Positions 22,024 to 29,672 of a DNA stretch of 33,968 bases are shown piece after piece. Source of the stretch: an uncultured Bacilli bacterium (GTDB taxonomy: Bacteria > Bacillota_I > Bacilli_A > RF39 > UBA660); contig CANRJK010000004.1 of NCBI GenBank assembly GCA_947630955.1, positions 1 to 33,968 on the forward strand, in the 5' to 3' direction. The notes below the pieces were generated by a model that was given only the letters and a program-made list of their open reading frames with translations, did no database searches and had not been told where the DNA came from. The translations under genes and the position numbers were made by a program. Numbering within the stretch: position 1 is the first letter of the stretch; each line of letters opens with the position of its first letter.

Positions 22024-23823
22024 CTAAGCATGTTGTTTATTTAATTTAAAGATACTGAATCCAGCTAAAGCTACTGTTCCAATTAAGCCAGCAACAATAA
22101 GCGTTAAATTCATATCAGCTGTAACTGGAATTGGTGAATTGTACATAACAACCGTTTTTTCAACGCCACCATCAGCTTTTACTTCAAATTCGATAACTTC
22201 ATCACTAATACCATAACCAGCAGGTGATTTTGTTTCAATTAAAACATATTTACCTTCTTTTAAATCACTTAAATAGTGAGGTGAAGTTGTAGAAATCCAC
22301 TCATCAATAACTTTTCCAGTTGCATCTTTAACAACTAATTTAGCACCTGGTAATTCTTTTTTAGTAGTAACATCTTGTTTACTTATCTTAATTAAAGTAT
22401 TATCAGGAATTGGTGTATTATACATAACAACTGGTTTTTCAATACCACCATCTTTTTCAACGGTAAATGTAACTGTTTCAGTTGATAATAAATAACCTTC
22501 TGGAGCAATAGTCTCACTTAATGTATATTTACCTGGTGTTAATGTTTGAATGTAGTGAGGTGAAGTTGTAGAATCCCATTCATCTACTACTTTACCAAGT
22601 GCATCTTTTAAAACTAAGTGAGCACCAGCTAATTCAGCTTTTGTAGTAATATCTTGTTTGCTTATCTTTACTTTGGTTGGATTTTTTGAGTTAACTACTT
22701 TAACATCAATAGTTTGACCTGCTTTTGTTGTTACATTAATATTTGAAGATTTAATATATCCAGCAGGAGCAGATTCCTCAATAACAGTATAAGTACCTAA
22801 TGCTAAATTATTAATAACATAAGGGTTATTTGAATCAGTAGTTGTCCAAGTTGCAACTACATTACCAGCTGAGTTTTTAACTGTTAATTTAACACCAGCT
22901 AATTTAACTTCCGTACCTGTTGAATTATCTACTTTTGTTATTCTTAAAGAACCTTTTGGAACAACGTTTGTAGAAGTTTCAGCTGATACTGGAACTGATG
23001 AATTATACATCAAAGCAACATTTTGAACACTAGCACTACCAGCTGTATAACGATATATTTTTTTCATTGTACCAGCTGATGATACTTTGACTTTCATTGT
23101 AACACTAGAAGTTACTTTACTTACAGGAACAGAAACATAAAATTTCTTACCTAAATTAAGTTTAACACCACTATCTTTTTGTGAACCATCAACAACAATC
23201 TTTGTTCCTGCTGGGGCATTTACTAAAGAAACAGTAGCACTACTATAACCTTGTCCTCCTAATGTCATTGTATTACTTACATAAGATTTTCCATCACTAG
23301 ATAATTTCATAGAACCACCACTAGTAACTGAAATCTTTGGTGTAGAAATATTATAAGTTCTTGCTTTATTATATAACTTAATTGCACCACTACCAAGATG
23401 TCCATTAGCGTTTAGACTACTTGTTTTTAATGTTCCTTGAGCTAACCAAATAGCTAACTGTGTAACATAATATTTTTCATCATCAGAATAACCACTACCA
23501 ATGACACTTGTATTCCATACGCCACCATATCCATTATTTAATATGTAAATTAAACTTGGAGTAGTAACTTCTCCATCTAATTTTAATTTTGATTTTTCAG
23601 CTGGTGCACTTAAAACTTTGTTAAGGCAATAAGCTATTCTTGTTCCTGCTGATGTATCAACGTATTTAAATGATGTACCTGCTCCAATGTACTTATCGAC
23701 ACCATTTAAAACTCTTTTATGGAAAGTAACAGTTTGATCAACGGCCGAAACATTACTTATGCTTACAATGGCTAAGAAAGTTATCAAAAATAAACTAAAT
23801 ATTTTTTTTATCTTTTTCATCAT
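22024..23823 (-). CDS. Sortase-anchored surface protein with thioester domain and CnaB repeats
   Basis: This 599-residue exported protein has a signal peptide (1-27, ending VSA). A thioester (TED-type) domain follows: AYCLNK with Cys66, and VTQLAIWLAQG with Gln122, the Cys and Gln that cross-link in such adhesins. A beta-rich region (about 160-285) comes next. Three CnaB domains occupy about 290-565, each with the Lys near its start (RITKVD, KISKQD twice), a Glu in the E-x-x-P-x-G-Y box and an Asn in the last strand, the residues of internal isopeptide bonds. It ends with IPVTAD (565-570), a membrane helix (572-592) and a short tail with one Lys, a sorting signal with an atypical LPXTG-like motif. 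Starts upstream of 23823 are rejected: GGAGGAG precedes this ATG. Role: probable covalent adhesin or pilin. Confidence 0.88.
   Translation of the reverse strand: MMKKIKKIFSLFLITFLAIVSISNVSAVDQTVTFHKRVLNGVDKYIGAGTSFKYVDTSAGTRIAYCLNKVLSAPAEKSKLKLDGEVTTPSLIYILNNGYGGVWNTSVIGSGYSDDEKYYVTQLAIWLAQGTLKTSSLNANGHLGSGAIKLYNKARTYNISTPKISVTSGGSMKLSSDGKSYVSNTMTLGGQGYSSATVSLVNAPAGTKIVVDGSQKDSGVKLNLGKKFYVSVPVSKVTSSVTMKVKVSSAGTMKKIYRYTAGSASVQNVALMYNSSVPVSAETSTNVVPKGSLRITKVDNSTGTEVKLAGVKLTVKNSAGNVVATWTTTDSNNPYVINNLALGTYTVIEESAPAGYIKSSNINVTTKAGQTIDVKVVNSKNPTKVKISKQDITTKAELAGAHLVLKDALGKVVDEWDSTTSPHYIQTLTPGKYTLSETIAPEGYLLSTETVTFTVEKDGGIEKPVVMYNTPIPDNTLIKISKQDVTTKKELPGAKLVVKDATGKVIDEWISTTSPHYLSDLKEGKYVLIETKSPAGYGISDEVIEFEVKADGGVEKTVVMYNSPIPVTADMNLTLIVAGLIGTVALAGFSIFKLNKQHA
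22117..22674 (-). repeat. Two tandem CnaB repeats within the surface protein
   Basis: The second and third CnaB domains repeat with a period of 93 residues (279 bases). They share KISKQD, GAxLVxKDAxGKVxDEW, STTSPHY and VVMYNxPIP. DNA similarity is visible across the whole unit, indicating internal duplication. Confidence 0.75.
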
Positions 23824-23848
23824 AAATCTCCTCCACATCAATACAACG

Positions 23849-23877
23849 ATAATACCACAAAAATCCTTATTTGTCAA
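23849..23877 (-). promoter_or_regulatory. Strong promoter of the surface-protein gene
   Basis: On the minus strand TTGACA (23877-23872) and TATTAT (23854-23849) are 17 bases apart, with TGG before the -10. This is the best sigma-A match in the window. Confidence 0.75.
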
Positions 23878-23895
23878 TGTAACACAAAAGTTACA
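23878..23895. promoter_or_regulatory. Inverted repeat TGTAAC-N6-GTTACA next to the -35
   Basis: A perfect 6-base dyad abuts the -35 of the surface-protein promoter. It has no T run and is not a terminator of xseB, so it is more likely a regulator site. The regulator is unknown. Confidence 0.5.
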
Positions 23896-23919
23896 AGCTA
23901 ACAACCATTTATGATATTT

Positions 23920-24147
23920 CTAATCTTCAACTTTAAAATCTTCTTCTTGACCTTCTTCATTGATAATTTTATTAACTTGTTTTTCAATATTTTTTAATTT
24001 ATCATCACATTCTTTAACTAATTTCATCGCTTTAGTATATTTTTCAATTGATTCATCTAGATTAATTTCACCTGATTCTAACTCGTTAATAATTTTTTCT
24101 AGTTCTTTAATCTTATCTTCAAATTTTATCTCTTTTTCTTTGCTCAT
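23920..24147 (-). CDS. xseB: Exodeoxyribonuclease VII small subunit
   Basis: XseB is the small helical subunit that binds the XseA coiled coil in exonuclease VII, which degrades single-stranded DNA. It is 75 residues, the normal length, with the signature FEDKIKELEKIINELESGEINL, read in part, followed by LDESIEKYTKAMKLVKEC and a second helix. GAGGAGA lies before ATG 24147. The gene overlaps the 3' end of xseA by 29 bases, in the standard xseA-xseB order. Confidence 0.93.
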   Translation of the reverse strand: MSKEKEIKFEDKIKELEKIINELESGEINLDESIEKYTKAMKLVKECDDKLKNIEKQVNKIINEEGQEEDFKVED

Positions 24148-25429
24148 TACGTTTCTCCTCTACTATATTAATGATTTTCGCATCAATTTTCCCATCGATT
24201 AACTGAATTTTAATATCATCATTCTTTTTTAACTTAGTTACAGAATTAAGAATTTTGTCATTAGTATCTAAAGTAATACTATAACCCCTTTTTAAAACAT
24301 GAATTGGACTTACTAACTCTAATTTTTCAATCAACGAATTTAAATAAGTTATTTTCTCTTTATAAAGTAATTTAGGATTATTTAAAATATAACTATTTTT
24401 TAAATAATCTATTTTTTTATGATAATTATCTAATTTATTAGTTACTAGATTAGATAATTTATCGATGATAACATCTAGTTTTTGTTTTTTATTATCATAC
24501 ATAATCATCGGACTTTTAATAACAAAAGATCCTTTTAACGAATCTAAAACAAGTCTTTGATAATTTATATTTTTTTGAATAGCTTCCTTAGATCTTATTT
24601 TAAGTTGTTCTAAATAAGTTATTAAATCACTTAAATTAGGAACAGCTAACTCAGCTGCCCCAGTTGGAGTTGGAGCTCTTAAGTCAGCTACAAAATCAGC
24701 TATTGTGAAATCAATTTCATGACCAACAGCGCTAATGATTGGAATTTTCGAATTAAAAATAGCACGGGCAACTATTTCTTCATTAAAAGCCCATAAATCT
24801 TCAATCGAACCACCACCACGACCAACAATTAAAACATCCAAATTATATGCTTGAGCCTGATTAATTTTCGATACAATATCGCAAGCTGCATATTCGCCTT
24901 GAACTAAACAAGGAAATAAATAAGTTTCACATATCGGATAGCGTCTTTTAATAGTTGAAATAATATCTTTAATGGCTGCTCCAGTTTTGGCAGTTACAAT
25001 CCCAATTCGGTTGGGATATCTAGGAATTGGTTTTTTATATTTTTTATCAAACAATCCTTGTTTTTCTAAATCAGCTTTTAGTTTTTCATAAGCTAAGTAT
25101 AAATTACCTAACCCATCTTCTTGCATATCTTCAACATAAATTTGATAACTACCCGTTGCCTCATAAACACTAATTCGTCCAGTAACCAAAACTTTAGCAC
25201 CATCTACTGGTACAAAATTTAATTTTTTTGCATAACTAGAAAACATTATAGCGCTAATACGGCTATTTTCATCTTTTAAAGAAAAATACAAATGCCCAGT
25301 TGTATGTCCTTTAAAATTAGATATTTCCCCTTTTAAAAAAACAGTTCTTAAATGTTCATTACGATCAAATTGATTTTTTAGATATCTATTTATAACAGAA
25401 ACGGTTAAATATTTATTCGAATTATTCAT
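24119..25429 (-). CDS. xseA: Exodeoxyribonuclease VII large subunit
   Basis: XseA carries the nuclease site of exonuclease VII. The 436-residue protein has the N-terminal OB-fold (LTVSVINRYLKNQFD and LKGEISNFKGHTTGHLYFSLKD), the catalytic domain with IGIVTAKTGAAIKDI, RRYP, VLIVGRGGGSIEDLWAFN and ISAVGHEIDFTIADFVADLRAPTP, here read in parts, and a long C-terminal helical region for XseB binding. ATG 25429 is chosen over the in-frame ATG 25444 because AAGGAAG (25439-25433) stands just before it. It overlaps the end of nusB by eight bases, so nusB-xseA-xseB form one operon. Confidence 0.95.
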   Translation of the reverse strand: MNNSNKYLTVSVINRYLKNQFDRNEHLRTVFLKGEISNFKGHTTGHLYFSLKDENSRISAIMFSSYAKKLNFVPVDGAKVLVTGRISVYEATGSYQIYVEDMQEDGLGNLYLAYEKLKADLEKQGLFDKKYKKPIPRYPNRIGIVTAKTGAAIKDIISTIKRRYPICETYLFPCLVQGEYAACDIVSKINQAQAYNLDVLIVGRGGGSIEDLWAFNEEIVARAIFNSKIPIISAVGHEIDFTIADFVADLRAPTPTGAAELAVPNLSDLITYLEQLKIRSKEAIQKNINYQRLVLDSLKGSFVIKSPMIMYDNKKQKLDVIIDKLSNLVTNKLDNYHKKIDYLKNSYILNNPKLLYKEKITYLNSLIEKLELVSPIHVLKRGYSITLDTNDKILNSVTKLKKNDDIKIQLIDGKIDAKIINIVEEKRNEQRKRDKI

Positions 25430-25835
25430 TATCTTCCTTTTCATGATAAATTTTATCTAAAACACCATTAATCATTTTTCGAACATCATCATCACTATAA
25501 AGCTTAGCTAAATCAACTGCCTCATTAATAGCCACAATATCTGGTGTATCCGTATATAAAAGCTCATATATTCCTAAACGTAAAATAGCTTGGTCAGTAA
25601 ATCCTAAACGATCAATTGTCCATTTATTTAAAAAAGTATTAGCTTTTGCATCTATTTGTTCTATATGCGTTGTTACACCATAAACACAATCTTTTACAAA
25701 ATCATTATCGATATCTAACACTTCTTTTATAATATCATCAACATCATAAGCAATTCGATTATTTTTATATACGTTAATTTGATATAAGATTGTCATAATT
25801 TTTTTTCTTAATTCACTACGAGTCATCTGTTTCAC
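25422..25835 (-). CDS. nusB: Transcription antitermination factor NusB
   Basis: NusB binds boxA RNA with NusE (S10) and supports rRNA antitermination. The 137-residue protein has the family order: TRSELRKKIMTILYQINVY at the start, the central NTFLNKWTIDRLGFTDQAILRLGIYELLY, read in parts, and INEAVDLAKLYSDDDVRKMINGVLDKI at the end. The start is GTG 25835 after GGTGGTGG; an ATG three codons later is too far from it. nusB beside xseA is common in Bacillota, usually followed by folD; here the order is nusB-xseA-xseB. Confidence 0.95.
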   Translation of the reverse strand: MKQMTRSELRKKIMTILYQINVYKNNRIAYDVDDIIKEVLDIDNDFVKDCVYGVTTHIEQIDAKANTFLNKWTIDRLGFTDQAILRLGIYELLYTDTPDIVAINEAVDLAKLYSDDDVRKMINGVLDKIYHEKEDNE

Positions 25836-25850
25836 ATAACCACCACCATC

Positions 25851-25879
25851 ATTTTATCATAAACAAGGGAAAAGTTAAA
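25851..25879 (-). promoter_or_regulatory. Promoter of the nusB-xseA-xseB operon
   Basis: On the minus strand TTTAAC (25879-25874) and TAAAAT (25856-25851) are 17 bases apart, with TGA before the -10. The GTG start follows about ten bases after the expected transcription start. Confidence 0.55.
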
Positions 25880-25892
25880 GATTCTTATAAAC

Positions 25893-25920
25893 AAAAAAAT
25901 TTGATTTTAATTCAAATTTT
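25893..25920 (-). terminator. Terminator of the 131-aa membrane protein gene
   Basis: On the minus strand AAATTTGA (25919-25912) pairs with TCAAATTT (25904-25897) around a 7-base loop. A T run (A at 25893-25899) follows. Confidence 0.65.
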
Positions 25921-25922
25921 TT

Positions 25923-26318
25923 CTACTTTAAAATAGCATTTAAACTATTTCTAATACTTTCTAACTCAACGAATTTTTTATTTCGAATTTTACGATCACG
26001 GTCTAAAGTTTTAATTAATTTATATACCATCCAAATAAAAGAAACCAAAATAAAGATAATACCTAAAACATAATCATTAGTCACAAGTAAGTATATACCA
26101 ATACAAAGAATAACAAAGGCAAAAACAAGTGTAATTAAGATAGTCATGTTATTATGATATTCATTTTCTAATGTTGTTATTTTTGTTTTCAAATAATCAA
26201 TTTGTTCTTGTTTTGTCATCTTTAGTTTATCCATTTGATCAACGATATTATTATAAACTATTTCATTTTTATTTTTTTCATCACCACTAATAGCGATATT
26301 TAAGATATCTTTTTCCAT
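25923..26318 (-). CDS. Small membrane protein, 131 aa, unknown
   Basis: The protein has a cytoplasmic N-terminal half with a probable coiled coil (DKLKMTKQEQIDYLKTKITTLE, read in part), then two closely spaced membrane helices (about residues 60-80 and 84-104) and a basic amphipathic C-terminus. I do not recognise a family. ATG 26318 is preferred over an upstream in-frame GTG because GGGAGG lies five bases before it. It sits 53 bases after the 107-residue gene and may belong to the same minus-strand unit as spoIIP, ending at the hairpin at 25893-25920. Confidence 0.65.
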   Translation of the reverse strand: MEKDILNIAISGDEKNKNEIVYNNIVDQMDKLKMTKQEQIDYLKTKITTLENEYHNNMTILITLVFAFVILCIGIYLLVTNDYVLGIIFILVSFIWMVYKLIKTLDRDRKIRNKKFVELESIRNSLNAILK

Positions 26319-26371
26319 AAAACCTCCCACGAATAATGCTATTCTAACACAAAATCTTTAATTTGTATAGA

Positions 26372-26695
26372 TTATTCTGTAATAAATTTAGATAAAAAAG
26401 AAAAGGCTTTAGTTAAAATATTACTCATAACATTGCTTACGGTATAAGAAAATTTTTTACCCGTATCAGCTATTTTATTATTATAATCAGTCTTTTCTTC
26501 CTGAATATAATCTTCAACATCAACTTTTTTCCCATCTTTAACATCCTGTTCAAATTTTAAAATTTGATCTTGAGTTAAAGTCATTTTCTTATAGTTTTGA
26601 TATTCATAATATCCAGATACACTAGAAAAATATAATGTTAAATAAGTAATTAGTAATAAACTAAAAAGAATTTTTAAAATATTATTTTTTTTCAT
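26372..26695 (-). CDS. Small membrane-anchored protein overlapping spoIIP, 107 aa
   Basis: A single N-terminal membrane helix (about 7-25) is followed by a charged, helical, probably extracytoplasmic region (KMTLTQDQILKFEQDVKDG, DVEDYIQEEKTDYNNKI) and a hydrophobic C-terminal helix. The start codon lies inside the last codons of spoIIP (14-base overlap), with GGAGA just upstream, so it is translated with spoIIP. In Bacillus spoIIP is followed by yqxA, another small membrane protein, but I cannot show that this is its counterpart. A sporulation role is inference from the tight coupling. Confidence 0.65.
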   Translation of the reverse strand: MKKNNILKILFSLLLITYLTLYFSSVSGYYEYQNYKKMTLTQDQILKFEQDVKDGKKVDVEDYIQEEKTDYNNKIADTGKKFSYTVSNVMSNILTKAFSFLSKFITE

Positions 26696-27563
26696 ATAAA
26701 TATTCTCCTATAATTTTTGTAATAAGACCAATCGTATTATTTACTTCATCATATGTATTATAATTACCACCTAGTTCAATAAGAATAATATTACTACTTA
26801 AATTTTGATTATAAATGCCATTAACATTTTTACCACTTTTTAAGATTACACCTCTAGTTAAAGTAGGATATTTCTTTTTAATTAAATTATTTAAAGTGGT
26901 TGCTAAATTATAATTTACTTTGTATTTAGCGTGTTCCATCCCAACTACAAACATAATCTTGGCATATTGCTTATTACCTATTTTTACTGTTGAGACATTT
27001 TTAGGTACGGCATCACGATGTAAATCAATTAATAAATCTAATTTATTTTTAGCTAAAGCATCTTGAACATAAAATTTACTAGCATAATAACTATAATTAT
27101 AACTAATATTATTTGCTCGCATAAATTCTGTAATATCTCTTTGTTCAACTAAAACATCAACTTTATATTTACTAAATGCTTCTTTCATAGATTTAGCTGC
27201 ATCTAAAACCGTTTTTTGACCAACATATCCTTCTTGTTGGTGTGTATTATATATATAAATTAAAGGTTTACTTTTTTGATTATTATTAATATAAGTATAT
27301 TTTAAATTATTTTCTTTAGAGGGTTTAGTCGAAGGTTCTTGATAATAAGTAAGCATATAACTAGGATGATTAAGTGTTAAACTAGTTACATATTTTTTAT
27401 AATCATGTAGTTTATTATGACTAAAACTTAATTTTAAAAGAGGAGTTGTACTTACTAATAACAGACATAATTTAATAATTATGTAAGATATGATTATTAT
27501 AATTAAGTATTTAATAAAAATATCATGACGTAATTTTTTCTTAGATTTAAAATGTTTAGGCAT
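26682..27563 (-). CDS. spoIIP: Stage II sporulation protein P
   Basis: SpoIIP is the amidase and endopeptidase of the engulfment machine; it strips cross-linked peptides from septal peptidoglycan so that SpoIID can act. The 293-residue protein has an N-terminal membrane anchor (about 16-37), a variable linker, and the catalytic domain with IYNTHQQEGY (His108, Glu111), IDLHRDAVPKN (His182) and the closing LIELGGNYNTYDE. These are the zinc-site elements of the family. Bacillus has about 400 residues, so the linker is short here. GGTGAT precedes ATG 27563. Together with SpoIIM it forms part of the DMP complex; spoIID is not in the window. Confidence 0.92.
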   Translation of the reverse strand: MPKHFKSKKKLRHDIFIKYLIIIIISYIIIKLCLLLVSTTPLLKLSFSHNKLHDYKKYVTSLTLNHPSYMLTYYQEPSTKPSKENNLKYTYINNNQKSKPLIYIYNTHQQEGYVGQKTVLDAAKSMKEAFSKYKVDVLVEQRDITEFMRANNISYNYSYYASKFYVQDALAKNKLDLLIDLHRDAVPKNVSTVKIGNKQYAKIMFVVGMEHAKYKVNYNLATTLNNLIKKKYPTLTRGVILKSGKNVNGIYNQNLSSNIILIELGGNYNTYDEVNNTIGLITKIIGEYLYEKK

Positions 27564-27586
27564 ATTTATATCACCATACTAGTTAT

Positions 27587-27614
27587 ATAATATAATCTTT
27601 AAAAAATATGTCAA
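27587..27614 (-). promoter_or_regulatory. Promoter region of spoIIP, sigma type uncertain
   Basis: On the minus strand TTGACA (27614-27609) and TATTAT (27592-27587) with 16-base spacing make a good sigma-A promoter. The same stretch contains ACATATT and TATATAAC, a poor sigma-E match. The -35 touches the T run of the HAD-gene terminator. Confidence 0.45.
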
Positions 27615-27641
27615 AAAAACTATATATTAAGCATATATAGT
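27613..27641 (-). terminator. Terminator of the HAD-family gene
   Basis: ACTATATAT (27641-27633 on the minus strand) pairs with ATATATAGT (27627-27619) around a 5-base loop; seven T follow. The stop codon lies in the hairpin. Confidence 0.75.
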
Positions 27642-28334
27642 CTCATCATCTTCTTCTTTAAGTAAAAGATTTATTAATTCATTCATATTGTTTATTTTAC
27701 CATGGGAATATTTACTTAAATCTTCACTACTATTTTCTAAAATATAGCCATTATATTGTTCCATCAATTCTAAATCACTAATGTTTTTTCCAATAATGTA
27801 AATATCTTCTTTCTTTAAATTATAGTGCTGTTCTAAATATTCAAGAGCATTTTTTTTACTAACTTCAACATCAACAATATTAATCCACTGCCTACTCACT
27901 TGTCCATGAATACTAGGATATTTTAAAACAAGATTACTTAAAGTCATTTCAGCTTTTACCTCGTTATAATAATGCGCTACAATACCATTCGCACAACAAT
28001 CAGTCTTTTGAACATAACCATGACTTGTATCAATAAAAGATTCTAAAATATTATTGTCATCTTTTAAAATATTCATAATTGGTCTTACAATATCCTCTTT
28101 TAAATCTTTGCGATAAACAATATTAAAATAGCGATCAAAAATAACAGCTCCACTATTACAAATATAATAACCAATATCAAGGTTTAAAAAAGATATTTTA
28201 TCAACGACATAATTAATTGGTTTATCAGTCGCAACAATGAATAAATTACCACGAGCTATAAAATTTCTTATATTACTTATTAAACCTGTATTAAGTCTTA
28301 AATTATCATCAATATCACTAACCAACACTTTCAT
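27627..28334 (-). CDS. HAD-superfamily (Cof-like) protein with changed motifs
   Basis: The 235-residue protein has the layout of Cof-type HAD phosphatases: an N-terminal DxD motif (SDIDDN, Asp7 and Asp9), FIVATDKP as motif II (usually ATGR), YICNSGAVIFD marking the start of the cap, Lys in SKKNALEYL as motif III and YIIGKNISDLELM as motif IV. In motif IV the usual G-D-x-x-N-D is G-K-N-I-S-D, so one metal-binding Asp is replaced by Lys; in motif I Asn replaces the usual Thr or Val. Phosphatase activity is therefore uncertain. The start has only a weak, distant AGG. The gene is flanked by its own terminator and a 93-base gap. Confidence 0.72.
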   Translation of the reverse strand: MKVLVSDIDDNLRLNTGLISNIRNFIARGNLFIVATDKPINYVVDKISFLNLDIGYYICNSGAVIFDRYFNIVYRKDLKEDIVRPIMNILKDDNNILESFIDTSHGYVQKTDCCANGIVAHYYNEVKAEMTLSNLVLKYPSIHGQVSRQWINIVDVEVSKKNALEYLEQHYNLKKEDIYIIGKNISDLELMEQYNGYILENSSEDLSKYSHGKINNMNELINLLLKEEDDETIYA

Positions 28335-28427
28335 ATAATCACGTACCTAATCAGTAGAAATATTAATTAATTTCTAATTGATTAATCCCTTTCTATTTAT
28401 ATTTTCTATTGTTAATTATTAAATTAG

Positions 28428-28964
28428 CTAACTAGTTAAAAAATAAGAAATAAGGTCACCTAAATTGTGAAAAGTATCTATAACTAAATAAAACTTATCT
28501 TTTAACCAATTATATTTAGCTTTACTACATTCAACTACGACTAAATAATTATTTTTATTTTGTTTACAAACAATATTAGTTTCATATCTTCTAAATTTTT
28601 TAGCAATTAGTTCAGCATTAATATAATCAGAACTACCATAAATATATATTTTTTTGTTGCAAATACAAATACTATTACTAGCTATATATTTATAATAATC
28701 AAATACATTGTTTAAATTAATAATTAAATAATCAATTGACTTCTTTTTAAATAAAGTACGAAACTTTTTAATTTTGACTGATTGACCAGTTTCAGTTTTA
28801 ATACGTTTTTTACGAGCAAAAAATCCCCTTTTTTCTGGTCTATTTAACTCATATAAACCTATCTTTTTATTTTTCTTTAAACTACTAATAATTTTACTAT
28901 TATCAACACCAATACACAAAACATTACCACTAAAATGAAAAATATCGTTTAATAATTCTTTCAT
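28428..28964 (-). CDS. Hypothetical Rossmann-like protein, 178 aa
   Basis: I do not recognise this family. The pattern of short hydrophobic strands alternating with helices (GNVLCIGVD, KKIGLYELNRP, IDYLIINLNNVFDYY, KKIYIYGSSDY, NYLVVVECS) suggests a nucleotide- or SAM-binding Rossmann-type fold, but no binding motif is complete. A strongly basic insertion (FFARKKRIKTETG and KIKKFRTLFKKK) could contact nucleic acid. The ATG at 28964 follows TAGGTG, and the gene begins six bases after tcdA ends, so the two are in one operon. That neighbour suggests, but does not show, a link to RNA modification. Confidence 0.6.
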   Translation of the reverse strand: MKELLNDIFHFSGNVLCIGVDNSKIISSLKKNKKIGLYELNRPEKRGFFARKKRIKTETGQSVKIKKFRTLFKKKSIDYLIINLNNVFDYYKYIASNSICICNKKIYIYGSSDYINAELIAKKFRRYETNIVCKQNKNNYLVVVECSKAKYNWLKDKFYLVIDTFHNLGDLISYFLTS

Positions 28965-28970
28965 AAACAC

Positions 28971-29642
28971 CTACTTAACTATATCATTAATGATGTAACT
29001 TGTACATAATAACCCAGCCGTAGCCGGAACAAAGGAATTAGAAGGAATGGTATCTATTTGTTTAATAACTTTTTCTTCGTCACTACAAACAACAAAAATA
29101 TCTTCTTTTATCTTGTTATCTTTAACAAACTTTCTTAATTTTTTTGCTACTGGATCATATGATGTATCTTTTAATTTCATAATTTTTAATCTATCTGGAT
29201 GAAGTTTATTCCCTGTTCCCATACAACTAATAAGTTTTATCTTATTTTTCGTACAATAGCTTATTAGGGCTTGTTTAGTCTTAATGGTATCACAACAGTC
29301 AATAACGTAATCAATCTTCTTAACAAATAAAGAAGGAAGATTTTCTTCATTAATATATTTAGTTATTTTATTTACTATTAAATTAGGATTGATATCTTTA
29401 AGGCGCTTTTCAAAAGCATCAGTTTTAAATTGACCTATATTTTTTGTAGTAGCAATTATTTGTCGATTTAAATTAGATATATCGATACGATCTGCATCAA
29501 CAATAGTTACTTCTTTGATACCAGAGCGAACAATACTTTCTAAAGCGTAACCTCCTACACCACCAAGACCTAAAACTAAAACATGTAAATTTTTAATTAA
29601 TTTTATTTTATCATTAACTAATAACTCTAAACGATCTGTCAC
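28971..29642 (-). CDS. tcdA: tRNA threonylcarbamoyladenosine dehydratase TcdA
   Basis: TcdA is an E1-like (ThiF/MoeB fold) enzyme that cyclises t6A37 to ct6A in ANN-decoding tRNAs using ATP. The 223-residue protein has the ATP-site glycine motif GLGGVGGYALESIVRSG (25-41), the strand-end Asp in VTIVDADRIDISNLNRQ and the family-specific CMGTGNKLHPDRLKIMKL followed by TSYDPVAKKLRK, which distinguish TcdA from ThiF and MoeB. The start is GTG 29642 seven bases after AAGGA. An extended -10 TGATAAAAT lies upstream at 29673-29681. The closest alternative, a ThiF/MoeB paralogue, is less likely given the lack of zinc-binding CxxC pairs. Confidence 0.93.
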   Translation of the reverse strand: MTDRLELLVNDKIKLIKNLHVLVLGLGGVGGYALESIVRSGIKEVTIVDADRIDISNLNRQIIATTKNIGQFKTDAFEKRLKDINPNLIVNKITKYINEENLPSLFVKKIDYVIDCCDTIKTKQALISYCTKNKIKLISCMGTGNKLHPDRLKIMKLKDTSYDPVAKKLRKFVKDNKIKEDIFVVCSDEEKVIKQIDTIPSNSFVPATAGLLCTSYIINDIVK

Positions 29643-29672
29643 ATTATCATCCTTAATATCATTATCAAATAT

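Noticed and set aside
23824-23904. Upstream extension of the surface-protein gene to 23904
   Set aside because: The extra 27 residues are Cys- and Trp-containing, are encoded over the promoter and RBS, and would precede a perfect signal peptide. GGAGGAG fixes the start at 23823 or 23820.
28335-28427. Small RNA or terminator in the gap upstream of the HAD gene
   Set aside because: Only an AT-only partial palindrome (AGAAAT...ATTTCT) is seen, without a T run or a convincing promoter.
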